A DNA stretch of 39,311 nucleotides from an uncultured Candidatus Saccharibacteria bacterium (GTDB lineage Bacteria > Patescibacteriota > Saccharimonadia > Saccharimonadales > Saccharimonadaceae): assembly GCA_934717805.1 (NCBI GenBank), contig CAKUZG010000003.1:1-39311 (forward strand). Reading direction: 5' to 3'. The notes below the pieces were generated by a model that was given only the letters and a program-made list of their open reading frames with translations, did no database searches and was not told the DNA's origin. Shown one piece after another: positions 1 through 8,558 of this stretch (the first letter of the stretch is position 1; each line of letters begins with the position of its first letter). The translations under genes were made by a program, and so were the position numbers.

Positions 1-260
1 CTATCAGGCTTTAACGTTTTTACTAATATTTTATAAAATTTTTAAATTACTTTACTGATAAAAATATCAAATCTTTTAATTTGTTAGATATTGTTTTCTA
101 AAGCCCCTGCTTTGCTATTATTTGACAAATTTGACTTTTTATTATTTTATATAGTAATATAGTTTTTTATATACTTCTCTTTTATTTGCATTCTAAAATT
201 TTAATAGAACAAAAAGCGAACAAAACCTACATTGCCCTTTTTTACTTATTTTTAAAATAT
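1..260. other. AT-rich non-coding stretch downstream of ftsQ
   Basis: I see no convincing gene here. The stretch is very AT-rich and contains one short weak hairpin (AAAGC, CCCT, GCTTT at 100-113) that could help end ftsQ transcription, but it has no clear T-run. It may continue into features outside the window. Confidence 0.4.
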
Positions 261-1136
261 CTATTTATAATATCCTTTTCCTTCAATTCTTAAATCTACA
301 TAACTAGGTGAAATCTTATGTGTCGCAAAATAATTGATTGCTGTTTTAAAGTTAGCTATTTGTCCTTCAGCCGACTCAGATGTAGACATCTTAGCATAAT
401 ATTTTACACCGCTCACTGAAACTTCAACTTGCCTTAAGCTGGCGGGTGGAATACGAATTTTCGTAATTTCCAAACCGTTATTATTAGCTGCGGCAACTAG
501 TTTTCCGACAAAACTAAAGAAGCTGCTGCTTGCAACATTTTTACCGTTTGATGCTGTTAAACCACTATCATCAATAATTGCTAACGTTGGTTTATCAAAA
601 AGAGTTGTAGAAAAAGAAACACCTTCAGAATCAACAAATAATTCTTTTCCTTCAGCATTCCATGAAGCAACTGGTTTTCGAAAACTTAATTCAAAATTAT
701 ATGAAGTAATACCATTCAAATTTATATTAGAAATATCCAAAATCTCAGGATTATCATTCTGAATCTTCGAAATTAACGCTTTTTTATTTAAATTTGGCTT
801 GAATCTTTCACTAGGATTTGCTGAAAAATAATTTTCTATTGAAGTTTTATATTTTTCTAAATTATTGTTTGAAACCCCATTAGCACTAACTGAAACTTTA
901 GATATAAATTGAAGTAGAAATATAATCATCAGAACCGAAGCAACCGCAATACTTACAAAAAATACACCTAGTTTTCGACGACGCACAATTAATTTATGTT
1001 CTTGTACTCTTTCGGATTTACCCCATTCCCTATTAGAGATAGTCACACCACGACGAAAAGCACCCTTCTCTTCTGAGTGCTTTTTTAAAATTTGCTCGCG
1101 TTTTTCTCGGCGTGTTAAGTTTTCTGTTTCTTCCAT
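261..1136 (-). CDS. ftsQ: FtsQ/DivIB-like cell division protein
   Basis: 291 aa bitopic membrane protein, last gene of the division/cell-wall cluster. Residues 1-55 are a charged, Arg/Lys-rich cytoplasmic tail. One membrane segment lies at about 57-80, followed by a POTRA-like region (about 83-150) and an extracellular beta-rich domain. FtsQ/DivIB proteins bridge FtsL/FtsB and the septal synthase FtsW-FtsI. Sequence conservation in this family is low, so the call rests on topology, size and position right after murG, the usual FtsQ place. A promoter with an extended -10 sits 8 nt before the ATG and overlaps the murG stop, so the gene can probably be transcribed apart from murG. Alternative: another POTRA-containing membrane protein. 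Confidence 0.75.
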   Translation of the reverse strand: MEETENLTRREKREQILKKHSEEKGAFRRGVTISNREWGKSERVQEHKLIVRRRKLGVFFVSIAVASVLMIIFLLQFISKVSVSANGVSNNNLEKYKTSIENYFSANPSERFKPNLNKKALISKIQNDNPEILDISNINLNGITSYNFELSFRKPVASWNAEGKELFVDSEGVSFSTTLFDKPTLAIIDDSGLTASNGKNVASSSFFSFVGKLVAAANNNGLEITKIRIPPASLRQVEVSVSGVKYYAKMSTSESAEGQIANFKTAINYFATHKISPSYVDLRIEGKGYYK

Positions 1137-1144
1137 CTTTTTAA

Positions 1145-1173
1145 ATTATACCATAAGCTTGATATTTTTTACA
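1145..1173 (-). promoter_or_regulatory. promoter of ftsQ, extended -10
   Basis: On the minus strand TATAAT (1150-1145) is preceded by TG and one base; a weak TGTAAA lies 17 nt further up. The -10 ends 8 nt before the ftsQ ATG, so the transcript would have almost no leader. Confidence 0.55.
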
Positions 1174-2326
1174 TATCTATTGTTTCGAAAATTAATTTAG
1201 CAACATCTTTTGCTGCATTAGGCTTAGCAAATTTACCAAATTCTTCACCTAATTCATTCATTCTATCTGGATTATCTAACATCCGAATAATTTTATTTGA
1301 AAGAATTTCAGGATTATTTTCTATTGCGTCATCAGAAACAATTTCAACAGCACCGGATTTTTCATAAACCTGAGCATTTTTTAACTGGTGACCTCCCGTT
1401 AATCTTGCATTTGGAACTAAAATCGTAGGCTTATGTAATGCTGCAAGTTCAAGATTTGAAGTCGCTCCAGCCCTTGCAACGACTAGGTCGGCGGCAGCTA
1501 AAAACTTCCACATATCTTTTGAAACAAAACTTAAAAGATGAAAATCTTCAGGAAATTCTTCGGTCTCTTTTTGAAGTTCTTCAAATTGAGCAACGCCTGA
1601 TATTAAGACGATCTGAGCCTTTTTTGAAAGTTTAACACCTTCATAGACTATTGCATCATTTAATCGTGCAGCTCCAAGACCACCGCCCGTTATTAAAACT
1701 AGCGGTTTTTTACTCGAAAAGCCAAGTTCTTTTTTAAAATATTGCTGTTCCTCTTTACTGTATTTTTTAAATTTATCTATAACTGGAATTCCTACATATT
1801 TTGTTTTATTACTAGGGTAGTTATAGAATTCTATTGGTGCGCCTGTTGCAATTTTTTTAGCAAATCTTGAAATTATGCGATTCGCCAAACCAGGGTGTGC
1901 ATCGGAATCATGAATAACAATTGGAATTTTTAGCACCCAAGCTGCAAGCCCAGCTGGAACACAAACAAACCCACCTTTACAAAAAATAATATCTGGACGA
2001 TCATTAGCTAATTTTATGAAAGCCTGAAAAATACCTGCAATATTTTTAAAAATATCAACAAAATTACCAAAAACAACACTTGGAACAGTTAAATGCTGCC
2101 AGAAAGTTAAATGGTTGTATCTACGAAATTTACCACTTGAAATTTTCGAAACACTAACCCGATCACCAAAAGATTGTTGCATAATTTTTGCAGCTTGTGG
2201 TGCAAATTTTTTATCACACCAAAAATATAACTTGGCATCAGGTTTTTTCTTTAATATTTCTTTAAAAACCGCTACTACGGGCACCACGTGACCGCCCGAC
2301 CCGCCGCCGATTGCTAGTATTTTCAT
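1169..2326 (-). CDS. murG: MurG, UDP-GlcNAc:lipid I N-acetylglucosaminyltransferase
   Basis: 385 aa GT28-type glycosyltransferase that converts lipid I to lipid II at the inner membrane face. The N-terminal glycine-rich loop GGGSGGH (residues 7-13) is the MurG acceptor-side signature. The C-terminal half carries the donor-binding region (ITGGGLGAARLN, then AGATSNLELAALHKP and GGHQLKNA). I chose the ATG at 2326 because TAAGGAGGAA lies just before it and the protein then begins directly with the Rossmann strand. An in-frame upstream start at 2389 would add 21 residues that do not fit the family. The gene overlaps the end of ftsW by 65 nt, an unusually long overlap. The third residue of the loop motif is Ser instead of the more usual Thr. 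Confidence 0.95.
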   Translation of the reverse strand: MKILAIGGGSGGHVVPVVAVFKEILKKKPDAKLYFWCDKKFAPQAAKIMQQSFGDRVSVSKISSGKFRRYNHLTFWQHLTVPSVVFGNFVDIFKNIAGIFQAFIKLANDRPDIIFCKGGFVCVPAGLAAWVLKIPIVIHDSDAHPGLANRIISRFAKKIATGAPIEFYNYPSNKTKYVGIPVIDKFKKYSKEEQQYFKKELGFSSKKPLVLITGGGLGAARLNDAIVYEGVKLSKKAQIVLISGVAQFEELQKETEEFPEDFHLLSFVSKDMWKFLAAADLVVARAGATSNLELAALHKPTILVPNARLTGGHQLKNAQVYEKSGAVEIVSDDAIENNPEILSNKIIRMLDNPDRMNELGEEFGKFAKPNAAKDVAKLIFETIDM

Positions 2327-3836
2327 AGCCTTCCTCCTTAAAATCTTCAACTTGCTTAAACGATGTGTAATTTGAAATATTGAACACAACCCCTAGAACA
2401 CCTAAAATCACAACCAAACTAGTTCCACCGTAAGAAATTAACGGAATCGTAATCCCTTTTAGCGGGAAAAGTCCAACCATTGCCGCTACATTAATTACTG
2501 TTTGTGAAGTCAACCAGCCAGTAACTCCAGCAACAAAAAGCCGACTTGCAGGATTTTCCATTCTCGAGATAACTTTAAGCAATTGATATATTAATCCAAA
2601 ATAAATTGCTAAAATTCCAACCAAACCTACAAAACCAAACATCTCGCCCATTACCGCAAAGATTGAGTCGTTGATTGTTTCAGGCAAATATCCAGCTGAC
2701 TGAACTGAATTACCAATTCCTAGACCCAAAATTCCACCCGAACCAATTGCAAGTTTAGCATTACAGATATGGTACTGATCTTTTCCGCTTTCGGTTAGAA
2801 TATTGCTACAATCACCTTTCGAAAATGTTAAAATACGCGAAATTCGGTGCGGTTCAAAAACAATCAGCAAAACAACACCAGCTAAAATTAACAAACCTAC
2901 AGGAACGAGTTTATCTGATTTCATACCAGCAACAATAAACTGAAACGCAATCGCAACAATAATCGTCGTTGCCGTTCCCAAGTCTTTTTGAAAACCAGCA
3001 ACAACCAATAATACCGCTACAATAATAACGCCTGCAGGTAAAATTGTTTCTTTATAATTATTAATCTTACCCTTTGATGCTTGTGCGCCAAGAAATGTTG
3101 AAAGCAACAATATTGCACCAATTTTCAAAAATTCAGCCTGCTGAAAACTAACCCCCGGAAAACCAAACCAGCGACAAGCACCATTTTCGCAAATTACAGG
3201 TGGTAAATTAAATATCGCCAACCCAGCAAGTGCAACACATAAAATTAACGAAAATACAAAAATCTGTGAAGATTTCGAAAAAATCCAATTTAGCGGAATC
3301 GCTTTCATTCCAAAAAAGAATACAAGCCCAATAATGATATATGTAAGATGTCGCCAGAAGAAATAGTAATCATCATAGTTTGTTCCTTTAGCGATATTTA
3401 GAGAATTCGCCCTTTGCGGACTTAATGAAAACATTACAACAAGCCCAATCAAAAGCAATAACCCAATAAATAAAAACAAAATATAGTTTGCTCGGTGTTT
3501 TCGAATTCTTTCAAAACCTTCAAGATTCAAGCGTTTTTTATTATCAGCTTTTACACTTTCACGGATTCGAACGCAAGGATTTATAATAAAAATTATAATT
3601 GATGATTTTATTAAAAACCAAACTCTTTCTAATAGGCTGCTAAATTGCCCCTTCAAGAAATCTTGAATAACAACCATGAAACTATCGTTTTTAAAATCCC
3701 CTTCAAAAAAACTGCTTTTTTGAGAAGCTTGTTTGCGCCTATTTAGATTATTCTGACGTGGTGGATTCGAAACTGCTCTGCGACTAGCGGCGTGTCTAGC
3801 ACCGTCCCGAATTGGCTGTCTTCTTCGAGGTTCCAT
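2262..3836 (-). CDS. ftsW: FtsW, septal peptidoglycan glycosyltransferase (SEDS family)
   Basis: 524 aa SEDS protein that polymerises lipid II at the septum with FtsI. About ten membrane segments follow residue 115. Family landmarks are visible: GFQKDLGTA, GLGIGNSVQSAGYLPE followed by the catalytic-loop Asp in NDSIFAVMGE, and the C-terminal LFPLKGITIPLISYGGTS. It is longer than usual because of an N-terminal extension of about 110 residues: an Arg/Gln-rich tail, then an extra hydrophobic stretch at about 70-88. Two loops carry paired cysteines (CENGAC and CSNILT...HIC), which could form disulfides on the outer side. Its ATG overlaps the mraY stop codon (TAATG), so translation is coupled. The C-terminus is Arg-rich and runs into murG. 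Confidence 0.93.
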   Translation of the reverse strand: MEPRRRQPIRDGARHAASRRAVSNPPRQNNLNRRKQASQKSSFFEGDFKNDSFMVVIQDFLKGQFSSLLERVWFLIKSSIIIFIINPCVRIRESVKADNKKRLNLEGFERIRKHRANYILFLFIGLLLLIGLVVMFSLSPQRANSLNIAKGTNYDDYYFFWRHLTYIIIGLVFFFGMKAIPLNWIFSKSSQIFVFSLILCVALAGLAIFNLPPVICENGACRWFGFPGVSFQQAEFLKIGAILLLSTFLGAQASKGKINNYKETILPAGVIIVAVLLVVAGFQKDLGTATTIIVAIAFQFIVAGMKSDKLVPVGLLILAGVVLLIVFEPHRISRILTFSKGDCSNILTESGKDQYHICNAKLAIGSGGILGLGIGNSVQSAGYLPETINDSIFAVMGEMFGFVGLVGILAIYFGLIYQLLKVISRMENPASRLFVAGVTGWLTSQTVINVAAMVGLFPLKGITIPLISYGGTSLVVILGVLGVVFNISNYTSFKQVEDFKEEGYENTSNRRRVGRSRGARSSGF

Positions 3837-4861
3837 TATAAAATTTTATGCTCTGCCAGCGCTAAAATTATACCGATAAATGCTGTAACCATTCCAATGA
3901 TCCAAAATCGCATTGTAATTTTAGTTTCTTCCCATCCTGTTGCTTCAAGATGATGATGAATTGGTGCTGAAATAAATATCTTACGTTTAAAAACTTTTTT
4001 CGAAAAAATCTGAATAGCACTTGAACCAGCTTCGATCACAAAAATTAATCCAATCACAGGAAGAAGAAGTAGCGAATTTGTCAACATTGCAACAACGCCA
4101 AGAGTTGTTCCCCATGCAAAAGAACCAATATCACCCATAAAGAAACGAGCTGGATAAACATTAAACCACAAATAAGCAAGCAAAGCTCCAAGCACAGTAA
4201 AACAGAAAGCTGCTAGATTATGTTGATTTTGCACAAGAGCGATAATTCCAAAAGCACCAAAAGCCGCGCTTAACAAACCACCAGCCAAACCGTCAAGACC
4301 GTCAGAGATATTTACCGCATTACTTGTTGCAACGATAGCAAAAATGAATAGCGGAACCATCCAGTAGCCAATCTCGAAATTACCAACAAATGGAATCATA
4401 ACAGTTGTAAAATGAAGTTTAAAAGCAAAGAACCACGCCAAAACTCCTGCAAGCGCAATAATCATTGCAAATTTTACGGGTGCACGAAGTCCAGCGTCTT
4501 TACGGTTTGAACCCCATACGTTTAAAATATCATCAATCAAACCAATTATTGCACCACCAGCAAGACCTGCTAGCGGTAGCCAAGTTTGTTCGCGTTTCAA
4601 GTTTAGCAAAACCGTAAGCACAACAACCGCAACAACACCGATAACTCCAGCCATTGTTGGAATATGTCTTGCGATTTTTTTGGCGTGAAGCTTACTTACA
4701 ACAGTTAAAGCCTCGCCTGTCACTGAAGCTGTTTTTTGTTTCTTCCAGAATTTATACTTGTAAGCAAAAAACGTATAAAGCGGCGTTAACCCCATAGCAA
4801 GAATGAATCCAGCAAGGCTAAATAACGCTGAAACAATTAAATGGTTTGTAATATTTAACAT
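3836..4861 (-). CDS. mraY: MraY, phospho-MurNAc-pentapeptide transferase
   Basis: 341 aa polytopic membrane enzyme that links UDP-MurNAc-pentapeptide to undecaprenyl phosphate, giving lipid I. It contains the MraY/WecA Asp-rich motif (GLIDDILN), the NAVNISDGLDGLAGG motif, FFMGDIGSFAWG, and the histidine motif APIHHHLEATGW. About ten membrane helices are visible and the length is slightly below the usual 320-360 range centre. A short SD (AGAGGAAG) is almost adjacent to the ATG. The gene lies 12 nt after ftsI and overlaps ftsW by the TAATG junction, placing substrate synthesis and polymerisation in one operon. Confidence 0.96.
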   Translation of the reverse strand: MLNITNHLIVSALFSLAGFILAMGLTPLYTFFAYKYKFWKKQKTASVTGEALTVVSKLHAKKIARHIPTMAGVIGVVAVVVLTVLLNLKREQTWLPLAGLAGGAIIGLIDDILNVWGSNRKDAGLRAPVKFAMIIALAGVLAWFFAFKLHFTTVMIPFVGNFEIGYWMVPLFIFAIVATSNAVNISDGLDGLAGGLLSAAFGAFGIIALVQNQHNLAAFCFTVLGALLAYLWFNVYPARFFMGDIGSFAWGTTLGVVAMLTNSLLLLPVIGLIFVIEAGSSAIQIFSKKVFKRKIFISAPIHHHLEATGWEETKITMRFWIIGMVTAFIGIILALAEHKIL

Positions 4862-4873
4862 ACTTCCTCTTTT

Positions 4874-6616
4874 CTAATTCGTTGGTTTAACTTCTAAATA
4901 ATTCAATAGCCAGTTTGAAATTTCCGTAAAAATTGGCGCTGCATCTTTAGAACCTTGTAAGTTTTGGTTTTCACCCCAAACCGCTACCATTATAACATAT
5001 TCGGCCTGATCTCCGCCACCAAAACCAACATAACTACCAATTGTTTGATAATCGACATATCTTCCGCCAACAATTGTTTGGCTAGTTCCGGTTTTTCCAC
5101 CAATTTGGTAACCAGCTGGATCTTTTGCGCCACCAACTTTTCGAACACCTTCCAGAACTTGTTTCATTTGCTGACTAGTTTCTTTAGAAATAACACCCTC
5201 ACGACTAATCTCTGGCGATTTTTTCGAAAGATTGCCGTCCTCATCAACGGTTCCAGCTACTATACTTGGTTTGTATAGCGTTCCACCATTAACGAGAGAT
5301 GAAAATGCTGTTGAAGTTTGCAACATCGTTGTTGCCATACCCTGACCAAAAATCACATTCGAATATCGAACCGCATTACCTTCTGCGTCTTTTGGCGAAA
5401 CTAGTGAACCCCGACTCTCCAGAACTTCAATTCCTGTTTCACGACCAAAGCCAAATCTATTATGGAAATAATCGTAAATTTTATTTCTAGCAGTACTATT
5501 TAACGAACCGCCACCTAGTAGTTTTCCGATAGTCACCATTCCGGTATTAAGCGAATAATTCATCGCCGTCTGCAACGTAATTGAACCCGTATATCCAAGA
5601 GCCGCGTTATTAATCGTAATATCCTCAATTTTTATCGAGTCGGTATTATAGTAACGAGTATTTGCGTTTGCAACACCCTCGTTAATGCCCGTTGCCATCG
5701 TAAATGATTTAATCACCGAACCGTTTTCGTAAGCCATTGTTGTTGTGTTATTGTTATAAACCGAACTATTTTCAACTTTAGCATAAGCCGCCGGATCGTA
5801 TGTCGGGTAATTTGCCATCGCCATAATTTTACCAGTTTTCGGATCCATAACCAAAACCGCACCATGTTTCATTTTTTTGGCTTCCATTTGCGCTTTTAGC
5901 ACCTTTTCAACTTTTGCTTGAATATTTCGATCTATTGAAAGCGCAATGTTTTTTCCATTCACAGCTGGTTTTTCAATATTTTCGCTTCCAACTTCAATCG
6001 TTTGATTGAACGCATCTGTTGTAATTTTTTTGTAGCCATCAGTTCCAGTTAACTCTTTATTCATCGCCTGTTCGATGCCATAGTTTCCACCGTTATCATT
6101 CACAAAACCTAGAATCTGCGCGCCTAAATTACCTTCCGGATAAACCCTTCTCGCTTCAGCTGTAAAACCAATTCCGTGGAACTTTTTTTCACGAATCGCG
6201 TTAGCTTGTTTTAATGAAAGTTTCGTTCCAACGACTTGATATCTCGTATCTGTTTTTTCGAAAAGTTTCTCGAAATCATTTTTTAGATTTCCGCCAGCAA
6301 CTTTTCTAAATTCTGAAATAATTTCACTTTTCTTTACTTTTTTCGAATTAGCAATTTCTTGCGGATCAATCCAGAGGGTATAAACAGTTTCGTTCAAAAC
6401 CATTTTCGTAAGCTTTTTGCCATCCATAGCATAAATTAAACCTCTTTGAGATTTAATTTCAAATTGCTTCCTCTGACCTTTGTCTGCACGCGCACGATAA
6501 TCCGCGCCTTCAATAACTTGCAAGAAAAAAAGTCGCATAACGATTATCGCAAAAACACCCAAAATTGAGACCGCTAGATAACCAGTTCGACTTTTATTTT
6601 TAAAACCTAAAATCAT
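4874..6616 (-). CDS. ftsI: FtsI/PBP2-type division transpeptidase (class B PBP)
   Basis: 580 aa class B penicillin-binding protein. One N-terminal membrane anchor (about 13-35) is followed by a pedestal domain that includes the conserved RG(L)IYAMDG region, and a transpeptidase domain. Active-site motifs: S300-V-I-K303, S355-L-N357 and K508-T-G510. It cross-links septal peptidoglycan together with FtsW. I place the start at the ATG at 6616. An in-frame GTG at 6634 overlaps the -10 element, so it would lie upstream of transcription. The promoter is 8 nt away and no SD is present, which predicts a nearly leaderless mRNA. The first active-site motif reads SVIK, where many FtsI proteins have STxK. 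Confidence 0.93.
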   Translation of the reverse strand: MILGFKNKSRTGYLAVSILGVFAIIVMRLFFLQVIEGADYRARADKGQRKQFEIKSQRGLIYAMDGKKLTKMVLNETVYTLWIDPQEIANSKKVKKSEIISEFRKVAGGNLKNDFEKLFEKTDTRYQVVGTKLSLKQANAIREKKFHGIGFTAEARRVYPEGNLGAQILGFVNDNGGNYGIEQAMNKELTGTDGYKKITTDAFNQTIEVGSENIEKPAVNGKNIALSIDRNIQAKVEKVLKAQMEAKKMKHGAVLVMDPKTGKIMAMANYPTYDPAAYAKVENSSVYNNNTTTMAYENGSVIKSFTMATGINEGVANANTRYYNTDSIKIEDITINNAALGYTGSITLQTAMNYSLNTGMVTIGKLLGGGSLNSTARNKIYDYFHNRFGFGRETGIEVLESRGSLVSPKDAEGNAVRYSNVIFGQGMATTMLQTSTAFSSLVNGGTLYKPSIVAGTVDEDGNLSKKSPEISREGVISKETSQQMKQVLEGVRKVGGAKDPAGYQIGGKTGTSQTIVGGRYVDYQTIGSYVGFGGGDQAEYVIMVAVWGENQNLQGSKDAAPIFTEISNWLLNYLEVKPTN

Positions 6617-6624
6617 ATATTTAT

Positions 6625-6645
6625 ATTGTATCACAGTTTTGTGAT
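6625..6645 (-). promoter_or_regulatory. ftsI extended -10 overlapped by a palindrome
   Basis: Minus-strand TACAAT (6630-6625) is preceded by TG plus one base; I see no good -35. A perfect inverted repeat, ATCACA-N4-TGTGAT (6630-6645), covers the extended -10 part and touches the hexamer. It could be an operator for a repressor, or only a small hairpin. Confidence 0.45.
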
Positions 6646-6672
6646 TTTTTTTGAAAAAGCTTAAACTTATTC

Positions 6673-7035
6673 TTATTTTGCGTAAGAAACCGCTGCTGGA
6701 GTTGTCATTTTCTTTGCAACTTCGCTATTTTCAATATTCGAAAGCGCTGTAAGTCGCGCATTTTCAACTTCTAAATCAGCCTTTTTTGTTTCTAAATCTG
6801 AAATCTTTGAATCGATTTGTTGAATTTCATTTCCATAAAGCGCTGGTTTTGAAGAATTCATTAGGAAAATAATTCCAAGTACCGCAATCAAAATACCAAG
6901 CATCAAAAATTGCGTTACCGCACCGAGTTTTGCTGTAGGTTGAAAAATAGCGATATTGTTATTTCTTCCATATGATCGCGACGAAGCCTGTGTTTGGCGA
7001 CGACGACTAACATAATTTGTGTTTGTCTTATACAT
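6673..7035 (-). CDS. ftsL: FtsL-like division protein
   Basis: 120 aa bitopic protein. A basic cytoplasmic tail (about residues 1-37, with RRRQ) is followed by one membrane helix (about 40-62) and a heptad-like coiled coil (about 68-105, EIQQIDSKISDLETKKADLE). This is the FtsL/FtsB (DivIC) plan, and it stands between rsmH and ftsI as ftsL usually does. FtsL would activate the FtsW-FtsI synthase together with FtsB and FtsQ. No SD is evident before the ATG. A weak TTGAAT, 17 nt, TAAATT promoter candidate can be seen upstream. The family is called by architecture, not by strong residue conservation. Confidence 0.75.
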   Translation of the reverse strand: MYKTNTNYVSRRRQTQASSRSYGRNNNIAIFQPTAKLGAVTQFLMLGILIAVLGIIFLMNSSKPALYGNEIQQIDSKISDLETKKADLEVENARLTALSNIENSEVAKKMTTPAAVSYAK

Positions 7036-7092
7036 TGATTGATTTTTTGTTGCGTTTAAATTTAATATTATTTTTAATTTTATTCAATAAAA

Positions 7093-7126
7093 TAAAGCAC
7101 CAAACCAGTCGCTGGCTGGTGCTTTA
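7093..7126 (-). terminator. hairpin between the rsmH unit and ftsL
   Basis: TAAAGCACCA (7093-7102) pairs with TGGTGCTTTA (7117-7126), with CCAG/CTGG pairing inside. On the minus strand it is followed by TTATTTTATT. It could end or attenuate transcription from rsmH before ftsL. Confidence 0.55.
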
Positions 7127-7180
7127 AAGTTTAATTTTTTGTTTCAAATTTTTGTTTTTGTTTTTCGAAAGCTTTAAATA

Positions 7181-7246
7181 CTATCGAAAATTAACTTTTA
7201 CGCGAGCTTGTTCGTTAGCGTAGCTTACTTTGATTGTTTTTGGCAT
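7181..7246 (-). CDS. 21-residue small protein between rsmH and ftsL
   Basis: A short ORF, ATG at 7246 to TAG at 7181, encodes 21 residues that begin MPKTIKVSYANEQ and end in KVNFR. It has one of the best SD sites in the window (AAAAGGAGG four bases before the ATG), lies 19 nt after the rsmH stop and is co-directional. It is basic, has no membrane segment or cysteine, and its function is unknown. It may be a real small protein, or a leader peptide for the hairpin at 7093-7126 just downstream. Confidence 0.5.
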   Translation of the reverse strand: MPKTIKVSYANEQARVKVNFR

Positions 7247-7265
7247 CTCGCCTCCTTTTGTTTTT

Positions 7266-8162
7266 TTATTTTCTAATGCTTACTCGCAATTTTGCACTAC
7301 GAGCTCGCGGATTGTTAGCGTCTTCTTTCGCACCATCAAGCGGTTTCTTTGTGATAATTTGAAATTTTGATTCCAAACCTTTTTTCGAATCTTCTTTAAA
7401 ATAATTCTTCACAAGTTTATCTTCAAGGCTATGAAAAGTAATAATTCCAACTCTTCCGCCATGATTCAAAAGTTTTGGAAGTAATCCTAAAACCTCTTCA
7501 ACCTGTTGAAGTTCATTATTTACTGCGATTCGAATCGCCTGAAAGGTGCGCGTTGCGGGATGTGTTTTTTGCCACCCGCCTTTGTGCACGCTTAAAATTA
7601 AATCAGCTAGTTGTGTTGTAGTCTCAATTCTCTGCTTTTTTCGAACTTCTATTATTTTCGAAACAATTCTTTCAGCAAATCCACGTTTCTCTTCACCAAA
7701 TTCAATTAAAATTTGCATTAACTCACTCTTATTTGCGAAATTAACAATATCCGCTGCTGTTTTTTCTTGAGCAGGATTCATTCGCATATCAAGCGGGCCA
7801 TCTTTTCGAAAAGAAAATCCCCTTTCGGCAATATCTAACTGAGGTGAAGAAACACCCAAATCCGCCAAAATTATATCGAATTTTCGACCTTCTTTTACCA
7901 ATTCCTTTGCTGCAGAAAGAAAATCCATATGCAAAAGCTCTACGCCTTCATTTTTAAACCATTGAAGCGTGCGAATTGCATTTTCATCTCTATCTACCAA
8001 AACTGAGTCTTTAAAATTTTTAGTAATATTTAAAAACTCGCCAGCGTGTCCACCATATCCTGCCGTAAAATCGAGATAACTTTCCCCTTTTTTTGGCTGA
8101 ATTTGAGATAAACTCGCTTGCAATAAAACTGGTATGTGAACTGATTTTTCTGTGTAATTCAT
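7266..8162 (-). CDS. rsmH: RsmH (MraW), 16S rRNA m4C1402 methyltransferase
   Basis: 298 aa SAM-dependent methyltransferase that N4-methylates C1402 of 16S rRNA in the decoding centre. It starts with the family signature HIPVLLQ, then the SAM-binding segment DFTAGYGGHAGEFL, a DLGVSSPQLD motif with RGFSFRKDGPLDMRM, and the C-terminal ITFHSLEDKLVKNYF block. It is the first gene of the dcw-type cluster here; no mraZ is present upstream. The SD (AGGTGG) is 9 nt from the ATG. A leader of a few hundred bases with structure lies upstream, so control at the RNA level is possible. Confidence 0.96.
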   Translation of the reverse strand: MNYTEKSVHIPVLLQASLSQIQPKKGESYLDFTAGYGGHAGEFLNITKNFKDSVLVDRDENAIRTLQWFKNEGVELLHMDFLSAAKELVKEGRKFDIILADLGVSSPQLDIAERGFSFRKDGPLDMRMNPAQEKTAADIVNFANKSELMQILIEFGEEKRGFAERIVSKIIEVRKKQRIETTTQLADLILSVHKGGWQKTHPATRTFQAIRIAVNNELQQVEEVLGLLPKLLNHGGRVGIITFHSLEDKLVKNYFKEDSKKGLESKFQIITKKPLDGAKEDANNPRARSAKLRVSIRK

Positions 8163-8224
8163 AAATTTAAAGCCACCTATCTGATGATTAAACTTTTTGT
8201 TTTTGTTTATTTTTTGTTTTAAGA

Positions 8225-8400
8225 TTCATTATAAGTTTAGCTTTTTGCTTGGCGTATAGCCAACCATATGCTGTTTGAGAGACTTATATATGAGGTGGAG
8301 TTTTATTTTGGGAGGTTTTAGAATGTACTCCAGCTATTATTTTAACCTGGTTACTGGTATTTGTCCAGCTGTTTAATCACCAGGTAGTTGACCTTAAACT
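8225..8400 (-). promoter_or_regulatory. structured 5' leader candidate of rsmH; part of a 483-nt gap
   Basis: The gap between 8163 and 8645 holds no convincing gene. Within it, ACCTGGT/ACCAGGT (8345-8351 with 8379-8385) encloses CTGG/CCAG (8354-8357 with 8365-8368). TTGGC/GCCAA (8249-8253 with 8259-8263) forms a second hairpin, and AGTTTA/TAAACT can close the whole element. A TTGCGA, 17 nt, TAAACT pair on the minus strand near 8490-8520 is a possible rsmH promoter, so this would be a transcribed leader. Actinobacteria are known to have an mraW-leader RNA motif; I cannot match this element to it. Confidence 0.4.
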
Positions 8401-8558
8401 AAAAACTACATCTATTTTTAACGTGCTTTTGTTTTTGTTTAGTGGGTTTTTCTGTTGGTTTCTGTCGTTTCCACTGATTCAAGTTTACCGCGAATTTATT
8501 TTTTTCGCAAGACCTATTTTTGACAAACACGCAAATATAGAAATAATTTTTTATATAT

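Noticed and set aside
1438..1635. Plus-strand frame inside murG
   Set aside because: Antisense to a clear family member, with no SD or promoter.
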